The notes: generated by a model not told the origin, from the letters alone. A DNA stretch of 64,000 bases from Gemmatimonadota bacterium (GCA_029262175.1 JAJCZV010000062.1:62001-126000); one strand, 5' to 3'. Shown: positions 47,373 to 56,439, numbered from the stretch's first letter. Made by a program: numbers and translations.

Positions 47373-48377
47373 TCATCGACTCGGGTTGAGGATCACATTG
47401 CCAGACACATCACCCCCACAAATCCATATATCGAAAATCAGGCACGCCGCCACTGCCACCGGTGGCGTCCAGAACCACCACTTCTTGTAAATCGGATCGC
47501 GCCAGATGTCCCTTCCCATGTCTTTCACGACCGCATGGATCGCGACGGCGTCTCGGTCGCGGACTTCGCGAGGAGGTATCGTATTGGACCATTCCCAAAC
47601 CGTTCCCTCCTGGGCCACCACCACCACCAAAGAGTCATCGCTCGTCAACATGGCGTCCACGTCGATGGCACGAGCCGCCCTACCGAGACGATTCGTGTCC
47701 AGCTCCCCGCGAGCGTCGGGGATGAGCGCACCGTCGGTTCCCCACCAGCGGATTTCGACGGCGTCTTCGCTCACCGCCAGCTGCGTCATGCCCGTCCGGT
47801 CGACCGTGACCGCATACGAGGTTCCCTGGTTGCAGACGGCCGCGGCCGATGCTGTCATGCAGAAGTGGGCGCCAGCGCTCCAATCTTGAATGAACAGCGC
47901 TCCAGCGAGAAGATAGACAAGACTGCCGCCCAATCGATTCTTGAGGATGACCACTCGGCCGCCATCGGCGTCCGCTTCGAGATCATCGCTCGCGGCGCCT
48001 TCCGAAGAAACCGCGACCTCGGCGACCGAGATGCCTCGGCGGACGCCGGGGACCAGATCAAGTTCGAGCTGCATCACCCACGGTCGCTGGACCGTGAGCG
48101 TATCTCCGAATTCGATCGGCAAGTCCCGGGCGGCAGGCGTCAGCTCACGGTCTGGAAGCCGTCGAATTCGTGCGGCGTCCGGATTCTCCCTATCCAGATC
48201 GACGCCAGGCGACCGAAAATCCTTGAATGTGCGGGCCTGCGCCGATCCGGCGGCCGGGAGGCTGGCGGTCGCCACCGCGATCGCCAGCAGGGACCAAGTC
48301 ACCCGGCGAACCCAGCCCAGATGCGGGGACTCGTTTCGGACCGCGATGTGACTCGGCAATCTACGGATGCTCATCAT
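47373..48377 (-). CDS. secreted FecR-like protein with C-terminal hydrophobic helix
   Basis: 334 residues. ATGA overlap with the STAND gene start-stop fixes the start at 48377 or the adjacent ATG at 48374. A hydrophobic signal sequence (about 25-47, ending GSAQA) predicts export. The segment CNQGTSYAVTVDRTGMTQLA followed by VSEDAVEI looks like the core of a FecR domain, a periplasmic sensor fold. Near the C terminus a hydrophobic segment (WFWTPPVAVAACLIFDIWIC) could span the membrane. Weak similarity; the FecR assignment is an inference. It could report an envelope signal to the NTPase. Confidence 0.68.
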   Translation of the reverse strand: MMSIRRLPSHIAVRNESPHLGWVRRVTWSLLAIAVATASLPAAGSAQARTFKDFRSPGVDLDRENPDAARIRRLPDRELTPAARDLPIEFGDTLTVQRPWVMQLELDLVPGVRRGISVAEVAVSSEGAASDDLEADADGGRVVILKNRLGGSLVYLLAGALFIQDWSAGAHFCMTASAAAVCNQGTSYAVTVDRTGMTQLAVSEDAVEIRWWGTDGALIPDARGELDTNRLGRAARAIDVDAMLTSDDSLVVVVAQEGTVWEWSNTIPPREVRDRDAVAIHAVVKDMGRDIWRDPIYKKWWFWTPPVAVAACLIFDIWICGGDVSGNVILNPSR

Positions 48378-51300
48378 TGCAGACTCTCTCTCTCAACCTG
48401 GTCCCCGACCACCCAAGATCGGAACTCCTCGACGCAATCCCGCTCCATTTGCCGCGCTTTCCGGGGCGTTTCGCCCAAAAGTCTCCGTCGCTGATCCTGC
48501 CGCAAACAGGCGTTCGTCGCTGCTCGAATGCTCGTCACTACCGACTTCACGGAACCGAGACGCCACGAGCCCGCCAGGCCGAGCTCTGTAACTGCCAGCG
48601 CGCGGCCCCCGGTTCCGGCAGCCGACCAATACAATATGGGGTTGTCAGCCTTCAATAGACTCAACCGGGCACCAGTAGATCCGTCCCATATCGTGAGCGA
48701 TGGCTTGTTTGCCTGGCTCGTGATGACCCGCGTGTTGTCGAGGAAGTCGACGCTTGACGCAGCCTCGCCGATCTGGGGTTGTATGACCGTAGACCCCGAG
48801 CGCCACGAGTCGGCTTGTTCGGCGAGGCGAATCACGAGGGTGAACTGATCCGTCCCGATGGCCAGCGACCTTCCGTCTGGGCTGAACGCGAGATCCCGGA
48901 TAGCGGCTCTGCCCTCGCCAGGGAAAGGGATCGTATCGACCACGACGCGGCGAGCGTCTTCGCCGAGCTCCCAAACCTCGACGGTTCCCGAATAGTCACC
49001 ACTCGTCGCCGCCTTTCCCACCGCCACAAAGCCGTCGGAAGTGATCGCCACCTGCCTGGGCGCTCCGTCCGTCTCGAAGCGTTGAACTGTCTCTCCGTCC
49101 GCAGCACCGGTCACTCGAACTGTGTTACCCGCCAAGGTGGCGATCACGAGGCCGTCGTCGGCCAAGTACAGGTCCTCGATCTCCGCCGCGTGCTCGACCC
49201 TGACCGATGAGTCAGTCTCGACGTTCCGAACGTTGAGTACACTACCGCCAGCCGCGAGCCTGGCGGTGTAGGCGAGAGACGGTCCCTGCCAATCGAAGGC
49301 CGTCAACGTGCCTTCGATGGAATCGGCTCCGAGCACGATGTCGCGCGAAGCGATATCTCGGACGTCTATTGTCATGCTGATCAAGACGTCGGCGACAGCG
49401 ACGCGAGTTCCACCGTCGTTGACGGCGATCCTGGCAAATTCAGGCAGCTCCTCGATCCGCTCGAAAGTGCGGATCGGTTCGCGGGCCCAAACGCGCACTG
49501 TATTTGCTCCATCTACGGTGGCGAACGGGTTCCCGTCCACCCCTGAGAATGCGGCCCGCCGTACACCGCCGGAGTGCCCTTTGAGTTCCATCAGGGGGTC
49601 CCCCCCGCTCGTCACCGCCGAGTCTTGGCGAGGCCCATCTACTTGCCAGAGGCGGGCCCGACGATCTGGCGAAGAGGTGGAGAGGAACTCGCCCTCGGAC
49701 CCCAGCGTCGACCCGACCAGCGATCCGAAAAGTTCCGCCGTCCAGGTCGGGTCACGGCGAGTGGTGCAGTCCGCATTGGAGAGATCCCAACTCCTAACGC
49801 GGCTGGCGGAGGCGGTCACCAAACGCCCAGCCGGGGACAGGGCGACCCGAGTTATTGGCGCCTGGTCCGGGAGATTCAAACAGGGCTCGGGCCGGCCGAG
49901 GGAGAGGTCCCAGACTCGGGCTCGGTTTGAGCGGGCCGTGTCGGGGAGTCCCTCAGCGGTCACCAGCCATCTCTCATGATAGGCGGCGTAACGAACGTTG
50001 ATCTGTCCTACCATACCTGGCTCGGGCTCTATCGTAAGGCTAACGATCGGTGGGGTCGCGTCGTGTTGGGCACCCGAGGCAGAGTTCGCGGGGTCGAGGT
50101 CCACGGCCCAGACGCGTATCGTCGCGGGTGTGTCGACCTTGCGCTGCGACCATGAGACCACCTGCTCTCCCGAGGCTGAGAAGACCGCTCCAAGGATGTC
50201 GTCGTGCGGCCGGCACCATCGAGAATCCCGCTCGCCAGCTGCCAACTCCCAAACGCAGACGCTATTCTCGGGGCTGCCATCACCTCCGTTCGGTCCGTAG
50301 AGCGCCAGGAGTTTCGTTGCATCGTCGCTAAACGTGAGCGTCTCGAAGCCAGCGGGGATGACCACGCTCTCCCAAGCGGCCGGCAAGTCGTCGACTGCGG
50401 AGGTCAGGATCACGGTGGGGGTCGAGTCGAGCAGCGACGCCGTAACGATCGCCGCGTCCGAGAACGTGTAGCGGACGCGATTCTCCAAGTTGAAGAGATA
50501 GACCGTCTTCCGCGGCGCCGAGTCTGCCACGACCAGCAACCGTTGCCCATCGAAAGCGAGACCACGGACCCGGCCGGGCGGATCGAACACGAAGAACGGC
50601 GTGGCCTGGCCGGCCAAGTCGAGTCCAGCCCGTGCCGTCAGGCTGTCGACGTTTTCTTCTTCGCCCAACTCTGCGAGAACGAGAGCGGCCGTCAGTGGGT
50701 CGGTGCGCGCAGTCTCGGCTGCAAACAGAATTCTCTCTACGCGCTGCCTTTGTAGTTCCGCTTCACGACGATCGACGTAGAAATCAGCGGCCACAGCGAG
50801 CACCGACGCGGCGCTCACGGCGGCCAGGACGAAGCCCCAGATCCAGTTCCGCCGACTCAGCTTCAAGAACTCGACGGTTTCGTCGAATGGACGTGGCCGA
50901 GGTCCAACCCCGGGCCGGGTCTGCGAGGATGAGGCCCCGTCCGACCCTGGCCCCTCCGCGACCGCGGCGCCACGGAATGCCGGAAGGCGAAGCACTCTCT
51001 CGTCCTGGGGCTTTGCCCACTCGGCAACAGAGGCGGGGCGCTTCCAGCCCCGTTTGATGCCAGCCCGGGCCGCCCACTCGAGCGCCAGCCCCAGCTTTGG
51101 CTGCGGGTACCAATTGGCGCTCCACCAAGGCTTCTTTCGGGCGACCCATTCCTGCGCCGCGACGGACAACGCGCCATAGATCTCCCGGTCCCGCATGTCG
51201 TCCGGAAGCCACTCATCGCGCAGCGTCGTCCAACTCCAGATCAGGCTCTCATGCGAGATGTCGATGGGGAGGTCGTCGCGGAGCGTCTCACCGTACGCCG

Positions 51301-52666
51301 ACGAAGGTCGTTCGAAGGCGTCTCCGTCCCCAGAAGCCGCGGCGGCACGCCTCATCGCTGGGGGAGGAGGGGACAGAAAAGTCCGACCCGTCTGGCGAAA
51401 CGCGTCCAGAACCTTTTCTACGTCCTCGCGCGACGGTTGAAAACCGCCCTCAGATGGGTCCGGGACAGACGCTTCTTCAGGGACACCTACGAGCGTACAC
51501 AACTCTTTGACGGTGGCGGTCCGCCGGCCCGGTCGGTTCTCGGCGTCGATTTCCGTCAGGCGCTGGAAGACGCGACGCGCGATGTCCTGTCGCCCGGCCC
51601 TCACCGCGCCTGGCTCGTCGGCGAGACCCCATTCGAATATGTCGCCCAGGTGCGCATCGAGTGCGTTCTCGAGGCCTCCGACGGACTCATAATCCGCTAA
51701 GCCGAGTTTGGCGGTCCCCGGTTCCCGTGCGTTCCACATCCGCATGAGGACGTGTTGTAGGACCGGGAGTAGACTCGTCTCGTCTCCGACGTCATTGAGG
51801 ATGCGGTTGACCAGTCGTTCCTCGAACTCGACGCCGTTTGGACAGGCTTCGTCCACGAACGCGCGCGCAGGTCCTTCGATGACTTGCCGTAGTTCTGGCC
51901 GGTCGAGAAACGGCACCAGATAAAACCCGTCGTTCACCCAGCGCGTCAGGTTCTGGTAGCGCGTACAAGCGCCGAGGTAGTCCGACCTCATCGTCAGGAT
52001 GACGAAGACTCGATTCGCCAGCTGTGGAGGGGCATAGATCTTCGCCGGCTGGCCCGCCTCCCTTGTTTGGCGGTGCGTGTCGGAGACCTCGGCCCGATAC
52101 GCTTCGATCGAGTCCCGGGTGGCCTGGGCGGCGCGCAGGAGAAGCTCGACAAACGTAATGTCGTCTCTCGTGCCCCCGGGTTTTGCGATCTTCGACGTGT
52201 AGCGGAATAGCTCCTCGAACTGATCGACAAAAATCAGAAGGTTCTCGCGCGGGTGCAGGCGGGCGCGGTCCGCCACATCCAACAAGCCCCGCGAGCTACG
52301 GCGCAGCATCCCTTCTACGAGCTGTTCGGGAGGGATCGGTCCGCTTGGCCAATCGAACAGGTCCGGGTCCGACAGGGACTCCGCCAGCTCGCCGATCGGA
52401 TCGTTGAGCGGACGCATTCGGACGACACGCCACCGCGCGCCCGCGTCCCCCACCAGCCCTCGGTCGAGGAGCGGACGCAGACCGCATTCGACCAGCGAAG
52501 ACTTGCCGCTCCCAGAGGCACCCATGACGGCCACGAAACTCGTATCGCCCAGCCGTTCGGCTAGCTCGAAGGCGGCCTCGTCGCGACCGAAGAACCACTC
52601 GGCCTCCTCCGGCCGGAACGGCCGAAATCCAGGGTAGGGGGTCGCATGACTCGTGGCAGCGCTCAT
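48374..52666 (-). CDS. STAND NTPase (nSTAND1-like) with transmembrane helix and C-terminal WD40-like propeller
   Basis: 1430 residues. It opens with the nSTAND1 signature YPGFRPFRPEEAEWFFGRDE, Walker A GASGSGKSS at 49-57 and Walker B LLIFVDQFEELFR at 143-155, followed by the helical ARM region. A Pro-rich stretch precedes one hydrophobic helix near 607-627 (NWIWGFVLAAVSAASVLAV). The remaining 750 residues are beta-propeller repeats with WD-like strands (IRDLAFSPDGRSLAIGTDQ, VRRAAFSGVDGNPFATVDGA). STAND proteins are ligand-triggered switches that release effectors. Basic residues flank both sides of the helix, so the topology is uncertain. Overlaps both neighbours by four bases. Confidence 0.88.
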   Translation of the reverse strand: MSAATSHATPYPGFRPFRPEEAEWFFGRDEAAFELAERLGDTSFVAVMGASGSGKSSLVECGLRPLLDRGLVGDAGARWRVVRMRPLNDPIGELAESLSDPDLFDWPSGPIPPEQLVEGMLRRSSRGLLDVADRARLHPRENLLIFVDQFEELFRYTSKIAKPGGTRDDITFVELLLRAAQATRDSIEAYRAEVSDTHRQTREAGQPAKIYAPPQLANRVFVILTMRSDYLGACTRYQNLTRWVNDGFYLVPFLDRPELRQVIEGPARAFVDEACPNGVEFEERLVNRILNDVGDETSLLPVLQHVLMRMWNAREPGTAKLGLADYESVGGLENALDAHLGDIFEWGLADEPGAVRAGRQDIARRVFQRLTEIDAENRPGRRTATVKELCTLVGVPEEASVPDPSEGGFQPSREDVEKVLDAFRQTGRTFLSPPPPAMRRAAAASGDGDAFERPSSAYGETLRDDLPIDISHESLIWSWTTLRDEWLPDDMRDREIYGALSVAAQEWVARKKPWWSANWYPQPKLGLALEWAARAGIKRGWKRPASVAEWAKPQDERVLRLPAFRGAAVAEGPGSDGASSSQTRPGVGPRPRPFDETVEFLKLSRRNWIWGFVLAAVSAASVLAVAADFYVDRREAELQRQRVERILFAAETARTDPLTAALVLAELGEEENVDSLTARAGLDLAGQATPFFVFDPPGRVRGLAFDGQRLLVVADSAPRKTVYLFNLENRVRYTFSDAAIVTASLLDSTPTVILTSAVDDLPAAWESVVIPAGFETLTFSDDATKLLALYGPNGGDGSPENSVCVWELAAGERDSRWCRPHDDILGAVFSASGEQVVSWSQRKVDTPATIRVWAVDLDPANSASGAQHDATPPIVSLTIEPEPGMVGQINVRYAAYHERWLVTAEGLPDTARSNRARVWDLSLGRPEPCLNLPDQAPITRVALSPAGRLVTASASRVRSWDLSNADCTTRRDPTWTAELFGSLVGSTLGSEGEFLSTSSPDRRARLWQVDGPRQDSAVTSGGDPLMELKGHSGGVRRAAFSGVDGNPFATVDGANTVRVWAREPIRTFERIEELPEFARIAVNDGGTRVAVADVLISMTIDVRDIASRDIVLGADSIEGTLTAFDWQGPSLAYTARLAAGGSVLNVRNVETDSSVRVEHAAEIEDLYLADDGLVIATLAGNTVRVTGAADGETVQRFETDGAPRQVAITSDGFVAVGKAATSGDYSGTVEVWELGEDARRVVVDTIPFPGEGRAAIRDLAFSPDGRSLAIGTDQFTLVIRLAEQADSWRSGSTVIQPQIGEAASSVDFLDNTRVITSQANKPSLTIWDGSTGARLSLLKADNPILYWSAAGTGGRALAVTELGLAGSWRLGSVKSVVTSIRAATNACLRQDQRRRLLGETPRKARQMERDCVEEFRSWVVGDQVERESLQ

Positions 52667-54012
52667 TGGAGCGGTGCCGTTCTCGTGCGCCTCACTTCAT
52701 CGATGAATTGCCTAAGCGCCGTCTGCGCCTCCGGTGAGAGGCCAGAGCCTGCGACGATGCGGATGACGTCCTTCGCCTTGAACTCCTGCTTCGCTTGGTC
52801 CAGTGGATCGAAATAGCAGCACGCAATCAGTCGGCTGGGCCATCCCTTGCGATTCTCGATTCGTATGCTCTGGAGCCACGAAGGAAACGGTGCGTGCCCC
52901 GCCACGACGAGGACTGCATGACAGATACTCATCGCAGTCTCGTAGTGCTTGGCGCGTTCTGACGTGTCCGTTTCCGGGCCATACATCGTCGGATACGTCA
53001 CGCAGTCGAGGCGGTCGAGAAAATCGACGACCCGCTGCGTCTCCTTCGCGTCTGAGGATTCATAGTGGACGTAGATGTCGAGCAGGTCCTTCGATGCGGG
53101 GGGCTCAATCGGGGCCTGCTCGGCAACGGGCGTCCCTGCGCGTTCGCCGAGTTCGCGAAGCAGGTGCTTGCGGAATTCCTCGAGAGAATTCTCGTAGGGT
53201 GTCGTGCCCTCGGCGCCCTTCACCTCGGCAAAGAGTTCCTTCATCGTCGAGTTGTGTGGATCACTCTCGGGTTCCAGCCAAACCAGACGCCGCGTTTTCC
53301 CTGCTGCTGCGACCGCCTCGTCCGCAGCGGCCTCGTCGTAGGCGCTATTGAGCAGGTGCACCGAGACGTCTGCTTCGGCGAGCCTGGTGGTCGCCTCCAG
53401 GATTTGTTCCGGTGTCGCGGCCGCATCCGCCTGGGGCGCGACGGCGAAGCCATGGCTCACAAGCTCATTCAGAAGTTGCTTGCGCTCCCCGAAGAGACTC
53501 TTGTGCGTGTGGGCGAGAAACACCTTCTTTTGCGCCGCAGCAGGAACGTCCTCCTCGGGCGAGGGGAGCGCCGACAAGACCTGCATGACCAGGTTCGTAC
53601 AAGCCGTCCTGAGGAGGGCCTCTGTCGGCGCCGAGTCCTCCCCGAAGGCCTCGTACTTCCCAGCGGCGCCCTGGAGGTACTCCGGGATCGCGACCGGCGT
53701 CTCCACGAGCAGAAAGATCGGCGGCTCTCCGGTGGAATCTCGCTTTCGGGCGGCCCGGTCGAACCTGGCCCCCTCGACCGCCTGGGCCGAGCCCAGGTAG
53801 TCGTCCGAAACCACGGCGACAAAAACCGCGGCGTTCTCGGGAGTGCCGGTGGCCATACCCTCATCGAGGGGTTCCGAACTGCGGATATCCAGGCCGGACG
53901 GCTCGATTTGCGCGAACGTCCCCCGGATAAGCTCTGCGGCTGAGCATGCGCCGTCTGGCGCCCGAGCGAAGCTCAGGAAGACGTCGAAGCCATCGTGTTG
54001 CCCGTTAGCCAA
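52663..54012 (-). CDS. triple TIR-like domain protein
   Basis: 449 residues. TTG start at 54012 with GGAG eight bases upstream. Three consecutive TIR-like (flavodoxin-type) units: about 8-130 (FDVFLSFARAPDGACS...VFVAVVSDDYL), 165-260 (KKVFLAHTHKSLFGERKQLL...AEADVSVHLLN) and 315-430 (LLDIYVHYESSDAKETQRVV...CHAVLVVAGHAPFPSW). Each has the predicted first-strand pattern; acidic residues fall where the TIR NADase Glu is expected (AVEGARF, DEAVAAA, IRIENRKG), but catalysis is unproven. TIR domains either consume NAD+ or scaffold signalling. First gene of the five-gene operon, overlapping the STAND gene by four bases. Confidence 0.8.
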   Translation of the reverse strand: MANGQHDGFDVFLSFARAPDGACSAAELIRGTFAQIEPSGLDIRSSEPLDEGMATGTPENAAVFVAVVSDDYLGSAQAVEGARFDRAARKRDSTGEPPIFLLVETPVAIPEYLQGAAGKYEAFGEDSAPTEALLRTACTNLVMQVLSALPSPEEDVPAAAQKKVFLAHTHKSLFGERKQLLNELVSHGFAVAPQADAAATPEQILEATTRLAEADVSVHLLNSAYDEAAADEAVAAAGKTRRLVWLEPESDPHNSTMKELFAEVKGAEGTTPYENSLEEFRKHLLRELGERAGTPVAEQAPIEPPASKDLLDIYVHYESSDAKETQRVVDFLDRLDCVTYPTMYGPETDTSERAKHYETAMSICHAVLVVAGHAPFPSWLQSIRIENRKGWPSRLIACCYFDPLDQAKQEFKAKDVIRIVAGSGLSPEAQTALRQFIDEVRRTRTAPLQ

Positions 54013-54214
54013 GAGAGGCGCTCCAAAAAGTCGGATTTCGGCTCATCGCATCGAGCCGCCTCCCACTCACCCCTTCCCGGCGGCGCCCCTTTCCGGCAAT
54101 AGGAACCGCACCGCCCGGGCCTGTGACCAAGAGACACGCGCCCCCAAAGGCTTGGTACTAGGGGAGATCGGCGGCAATGAGGCTCTCGCCGAGTTTCGCG
54201 TGCGGTCGCGCACA

Positions 54215-54229
54215 CGGAACAAATTTCCG
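54215..54229. promoter_or_regulatory. 15-bp inverted repeat upstream of the TIR-STAND operon
   Basis: CGGAA-CAAAT-TTCCG is a perfect 5-bp palindrome with a five-base centre, overlapping the predicted -10 element of the operon. This is a good position for a repressor operator. Confidence 0.4.
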
Positions 54230-54250
54230 AAAAAACTGCCCCCCAGTCAA
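54221..54250 (-). promoter_or_regulatory. possible promoter of the TIR-STAND-CHAT operon
   Basis: On the minus strand TTGACT (54250-54245) and AAATTT (54226-54221) with an 18-base spacer. It implies a leader of about 200 bases before the TTG start at 54012. The -10 match is poor. Confidence 0.35.
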
Positions 54251-54296
54251 CTAACCTACACGAGATTAGGGGCTCGGTAGGCTCAGGACGCTGATT

Positions 54297-54698
54297 TTAC
54301 GCGGGTTCACACAGCAGCGAGGCGGTTTCGCGCTGGGCATCGCTCGGCTCGTTTGGGAGGGTGACGACCAAAGCGCGTTGCCGCGACTCGCTCGGAACCT
54401 GCATCAGGAAAGAACCCAGGGGGGGCGCACCGCTGACCGGTCGCGACCGCCCATTCTCGTCGATCGAGACCAACTGCCCCGGTGCGAGGTGGCTGGCAAG
54501 CCAAGCACCGTATCCGACCCATGCGTCGAGAATGGTCGGGTCTTCTTGCTTCGTTTCGACCTCGACCTTGTAGCGCTTCACCGCCTGCGCGTACAACGCG
54601 GCGTCGCGCGCCTTGAGTTCCAGCAGTAGGCGGCGGTATCGAGGCTGGACGTCTTCAAGACCGTGCTCGGCCAGGGCGGTCTCGTAGCGTTCGCTCAT
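54297..54698 (-). CDS. hypothetical protein
   Basis: 133 residues, not recognised. The first half is helical and charged (YRRLLLELKARDAALYAQAVKRY), the second half is more beta-like (SFLMQVPSESRQRALVVTLP). No signal peptide. It follows the DUF1801 gene by 25 bases in the same direction, so the two are likely co-transcribed. It ends 284 bases before the start of the triple-TIR gene. Confidence 0.6.
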   Translation of the reverse strand: MSERYETALAEHGLEDVQPRYRRLLLELKARDAALYAQAVKRYKVEVETKQEDPTILDAWVGYGAWLASHLAPGQLVSIDENGRSRPVSGAPPLGSFLMQVPSESRQRALVVTLPNEPSDAQRETASLLCEPA

Positions 54699-54723
54699 GA
54701 CGTCGAGCCGGAAGTGTGCGGGG

Positions 54724-55146
54724 TCAGGATGCGTCGGTCTGGGCGGTGACCATGTCCATCGATCCGCGCACGAGCTGTTCGAGAACGTCCAGGTCTACGT
54801 CCTCGAGATTCTTGATGTACAGGCACGACTTGCCTGTCGTGAACTTGCCGAGCTTGGCCATCAGTTCGTCGTGCCGTGAGAAACCAGACATGATGTAGAG
54901 CGTGAGCGCCTGCTTTCGCGGCGAGAAACCCGCTGCCGGCCAATCTCCTTCTCGACCACTGGCATACTTGTAGTGGTAGCTCCCAAACCCGACGATCGAG
55001 TCACCCCACATCACCGGGTCCTCGCCCGTGACCCGCTTCATGAACTCCAGCATGGAATGCGAGTCCGCGCGACGCTTCTCATCGGCGACCCCCGCGAGAA
55101 AGGCGTCGACGTCTAGGTCATTTGGGATGGTCTTGTAGTTGGACAT
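54724..55146 (-). CDS. DUF1801 domain protein
   Basis: 140 residues from ATG 55146, the typical domain start (MSNYKTIPNDLDVDAFLAGV); the open frame upstream is Arg/Pro filler. Family hallmarks are the short conserved core VMWGDSIVGFGSYHYKYASG followed by WPAAGFSPRKQALTLYIMSG. DUF1801 proteins have a fold like the YdhG/YjhX group, and their function is unknown. Cytoplasmic. Confidence 0.82.
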   Translation of the reverse strand: MSNYKTIPNDLDVDAFLAGVADEKRRADSHSMLEFMKRVTGEDPVMWGDSIVGFGSYHYKYASGREGDWPAAGFSPRKQALTLYIMSGFSRHDELMAKLGKFTTGKSCLYIKNLEDVDLDVLEQLVRGSMDMVTAQTDAS

Positions 55147-55335
55147 CTGGTCAAACGCTCCATGACTGAATTGGACTCGGACCAATCTTACCCGCGCCGC
55201 CGACCCATACAAGGAGACCCCCGTTCGCATCCCGCCAAGTCGTGACCAGGTATGTCTCTTGCCCGTCTTCAAGCTACGCTGAGGTGGTCGCTGACCCGGT
55301 CGACACCCGACGGGCGCTGCAGGGGGAGGGATCGA

Positions 55336-56439
55336 ATGAAAGGGTTGCGGAGGCACATAGCGGGCGGTTCGCCGGGGCGGAGCGTGCTGGTGGGCTCGAT
55401 GTGCCTGACCCTCGTCTCGTGCGAAGCGACGGCGCCCGAGGTCCCGCGAGATCCCGATCCCGTCGTCCAACGCGGCAGTCGCGTCTTGAGTCTGGCGATC
55501 AGCGATCGCGCAGACGGAGATTTCGGGCTCGCGTATTCGGAAGCGGTCGCAGCCGGCGTCCAGGCAACGAGTTTGTCTTTGAGTTGGGATGACCTAGAGA
55601 CCCAACCGGGCGTGTTCTCGCCGACCCCTCATTTTCTTCAGATCGGCGCGGACTTCTACGGTCCGGCCGGGACGAAGCTGGTGCTGGGGATCAACCCGAT
55701 CGATACGAACAACAACCGAGTGCCTGGCTATTTGGACGGCTTGGCATGGGACGATCCGCAGGTGGTCGATGCGTTCAAGGCGCTTCTCGACTGGGCTCTT
55801 CCCATCGTCGGCGCTGTGGACTTGCATGCGCTGTCCATCGGAAACGAGATCGACGCGACCCTCGCCTCCACCTCGGAGTGGACGGCGTACACGAGTTTTT
55901 GGGAACAGGTGTCGTCCCACGCACGCTCGATCCGCCCCGGTCTGCGCGTCGGATCCAAGGTGACGATCGGTGGCATCACAGGACCGTTTGCGGATCGAGC
56001 CTTTGCGCTGAACCAGCTCTCCGACGTGGTCTTGACGACGTACTACCCGTTGAACGGCGACTTCACGATCAAGCCTCCGTCGAGTGTTCAGGGCGTCTTC
56101 GACGATGTCGTCAATCGCTATCCCGGACGAACGATCATGTTCGCCGAGATCGGGAGTCCGTCGACCACGCAATGTGGGAGTTCGCAGACGCTACAGGCCG
56201 AATTCGTCCGCGAAGCCTTCCAGGCGTGGGACCGTCACGCGGACCACGTCGAACTCTTGGAATGGGTATGGCAGCACGACATTCCGCCGGAGGCCGTGGC
56301 CACTTTCGAGCAGTATTACGGTCTCTCCAACCCGTGTTTTCTCGACTATCTCGGGACGCTGGGTCTGAAGAGCTTCCAGGGACAAGCGAAGCCGGCGTGG
56401 ACGGCCCTCGAAACCGAGGCCGCCCGTCGCGGCTGGTAA
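55336..56439 (+). CDS. TIM-barrel glycoside-hydrolase-like lipoprotein (clan GH-A type)
   Basis: 367 residues. ATG 55336 is supported by GGGGAGGG six bases upstream. Signal peptide with lipobox LTLVSC. The body looks like a clan GH-A beta/alpha barrel: SLSLSWDDLETQPG, then LSIGNEID with an acid/base-candidate Glu, and IMFAEIGSPS with a nucleophile-candidate Glu near the end of a later strand, roughly 120 residues apart. This spacing fits GH-A enzymes such as galactanases (GH53), but the family cannot be fixed by eye. Secreted polysaccharide or oligosaccharide degradation is the inferred role. Confidence 0.72.
   Translation: MKGLRRHIAGGSPGRSVLVGSMCLTLVSCEATAPEVPRDPDPVVQRGSRVLSLAISDRADGDFGLAYSEAVAAGVQATSLSLSWDDLETQPGVFSPTPHFLQIGADFYGPAGTKLVLGINPIDTNNNRVPGYLDGLAWDDPQVVDAFKALLDWALPIVGAVDLHALSIGNEIDATLASTSEWTAYTSFWEQVSSHARSIRPGLRVGSKVTIGGITGPFADRAFALNQLSDVVLTTYYPLNGDFTIKPPSSVQGVFDDVVNRYPGRTIMFAEIGSPSTTQCGSSQTLQAEFVREAFQAWDRHADHVELLEWVWQHDIPPEAVATFEQYYGLSNPCFLDYLGTLGLKSFQGQAKPAWTALETEAARRGW

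Noticed and set aside
46505..48494. Two long plus-strand open frames (294 and 502 codons) opposite the lipoprotein and FecR-like genes
   Set aside because: Their translations are Arg/His/Pro-rich without domain or signal, and the minus-strand genes have signal peptides and operon spacing.
52663..54012. TIR protein as ThsB of a Thoeris system
   Set aside because: No ThsA (SIR2/Macro-SLOG) gene is nearby; the partner is a STAND NTPase instead.
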